Assembly: GCA_018267575.1 (NCBI GenBank)
Contig: JAFDYF010000056.1
Coordinates: 310,001-374,000, forward strand
DNA length: 64,000 bases
Origin: Bacteroidota bacterium
GTDB lineage: Bacteria; Bacteroidota; Bacteroidia; Chitinophagales; Chitinophagaceae
Direction: 5' to 3'
This document shows positions 63,136 through 64,000 of this stretch, piece after piece. Position 1 is the stretch's first letter; each line of letters begins with the position of its first letter. The position numbers and the translations under genes were made by a program. Under the pieces are notes generated by a model. It ran no database searches, had not been told where the DNA came from, and saw nothing but the letters and a program-made list of their open reading frames with translations.

Positions 63136-64000
63136 TTAATTTTCAAAAAAGGAAATGCCTTGAAAAACGGTACCCAATACTTTAATATCCTTGATTTTCA
63201 TTGGGTCTATTTTTAAGGGATCTTGAGCCAGAATGGTGAAATTGGCTGTCTTCCCTGCTTTGATAGATCCTATTTCGTTTTCCAAATTGAGTGTCCTGGC
63301 CGCAGAAATAGTGATGCCTTTCATACCCGTATACGCATCCAATTTTTGATCTTGGGAAAATTTGCTTCCTTGCGAGGTGACTCGATTTATGGCTGTCCAT
63401 GCTAAGGTCAGTGGCTCTAATGGTGCCATGGCAAAATCAGAATGGAAGGAAACTGGAATGCCTCTTTTGGTTAGTGCACCAATCCTCACCAAATTTTCAG
63501 CCCTGTCTTTTCCCAATCCATAAACAGAAAATTTATCGGACAATGCCCATAGATAATAGGGGTTCACCGATGCTTCTATCCCCAAATCTTTCACTTGTTG
63601 TGCTTGCGCATCGGTGAAATAACCCATGTGGTGGAGGGTAAACCGGTGGTTTTTTCGTGGGTGCGTTTTTTCATTTTCCGCCACATCATCCAATAAACTT
63701 TGGATGCCTTCGTCACCGTTGGCATGCACATGAATTTTATAGCCTTTGTCCCAATAGAATTTAATTTGTTCTTTCATCAATGCAGGTGTTGTTATCCATT
63801 GGCCTTTGTGGCCATCGGTATAGCCATCAATCATTTGCATGTTTTGGGAATAGATGGCACCATCAGCAAAAAGTTTTACTTGATTGGGACGAAAATGAAT
63901 ATTTTTTGTATCATATTTTGCAGCTAATGTTTTCATGAATGCTTCGGCTTTTTCATTGCTATTGCCGTTCATGCCATACAATTGGGTACCATTCGGAATC
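63136..64000 (-). CDS. YtcJ-like amidohydrolase, second copy (5' end outside window)
   Basis: About 288 C-terminal residues; the frame is open to the right edge. VKLFADGAIYSQNMQMIDGY, YKIHVHANGDEGIQSLLDDV, FTLHHMGYFTDAQAQQVKDL and GIPVSFHSDFAMAPLEPL correspond to the second half of the amidohydrolase-3 domain, and the closing ANFTILAQDPLKIDPMKIKD parallels the end of its neighbour. The two share organisation but differ widely in sequence, so the duplication is old or the pair was assembled from distinct paralogues. Confidence 0.9.
   Translation of the reverse strand, partial: IPNGTQLYGMNGNSNEKAEAFMKTLAAKYDTKNIHFRPNQVKLFADGAIYSQNMQMIDGYTDGHKGQWITTPALMKEQIKFYWDKGYKIHVHANGDEGIQSLLDDVAENEKTHPRKNHRFTLHHMGYFTDAQAQQVKDLGIEASVNPYYLWALSDKFSVYGLGKDRAENLVRIGALTKRGIPVSFHSDFAMAPLEPLTLAWTAINRVTSQGSKFSQDQKLDAYTGMKGITISAARTLNLENEIGSIKAGKTANFTILAQDPLKIDPMKIKDIKVLGTVFQGISFFEN

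Noticed and set aside
1..64000. CRISPR array, tRNA and riboswitch candidates
   Set aside because: No regularly spaced direct repeats, no tRNA cloverleaf apart from the tmRNA arm, and no recognisable aptamer core were seen by eye on either strand.

Overview
The window is AT-rich bacterial DNA from a member of the Bacteroidota, most likely close to the Chitinophagaceae. The evidence is a SusC/SusD pair with a FecR anti-sigma factor and an ECF sigma factor, a PorW/SprE-type component of type IX secretion, several -7 elements of the Bacteroidota form TAnnTTTG, many Sec signal peptides and lipoproteins, and a tmRNA whose tag begins with Gly. No rRNA, tRNA or CRISPR array was found.

Layout. 1-660: the end of a 3-hydroxyacyl-CoA dehydrogenase. 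919-2442: an IS630-family element (921-2030) abutting the last third of a FucP-type sugar permease whose 5' part is gone. 2475-5630: a secreted alpha-L-fucosidase (GH29) and beta-N-acetylhexosaminidase (GH20), which with the broken permease look like a disrupted host-glycan module. 6067-9376: a small coiled-coil protein, 6-phosphofructokinase and pyruvate kinase, closed by a perfect 22-bp-stem terminator shared with a convergent penicillin-binding protein 1A. 12092-16325: PorW/SprE-like protein, then a divergent pair of a membrane coiled-coil protein and a bactofilin. 16524-24167: paired hairpin repeats, KDPG aldolase, a beta-propeller lipoprotein, a small beta-barrel-like protein, an MBL-fold hydrolase, a sugar porter, a heme-oxygenase-fold protein and a YD-like secreted protein. 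24524-30734: MazG, a 12-TM NtrY-like histidine kinase and a PolX whose polymerase site is lost. 30806-36299: housekeeping block (a 32-residue Lys/Ala protein, L27, L21, GH3-type adenylating enzyme, Dxr, RseP). 36680-37090: tmRNA plus terminator. 37444-42275: assorted accessory genes including a DoxX-like gene with three reading-frame breaks.

42675-56510 is the most distinctive region. One minus-strand array reads ECF sigma, small lipoprotein, FecR, SusC with an STN signalling domain, SusD, ceramidase-superfamily protein, PhoPQ-related (PqaA-type) protein, a glycerophosphodiesterase-esterase fusion, and a YdjC/ChbG-type deacetylase. Genes from susC to the fusion are 2-30 nt apart. The logic is that of a polysaccharide utilisation locus, but apart from the YdjC-like protein the enzymes belong to families that cut amide, phosphodiester and ester bonds. 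I infer a trans-envelope signalling and uptake system for an acylated or phospholipid-like, possibly sphingolipid-like, nutrient. A GH32-like propeller enzyme is transcribed divergently.

58896-64000 holds a YgiD-type dioxygenase, a repeat-rich non-coding block of about 780 bp, two small proteins and two tandem YtcJ-like amidohydrolases, the last cut by the window edge.
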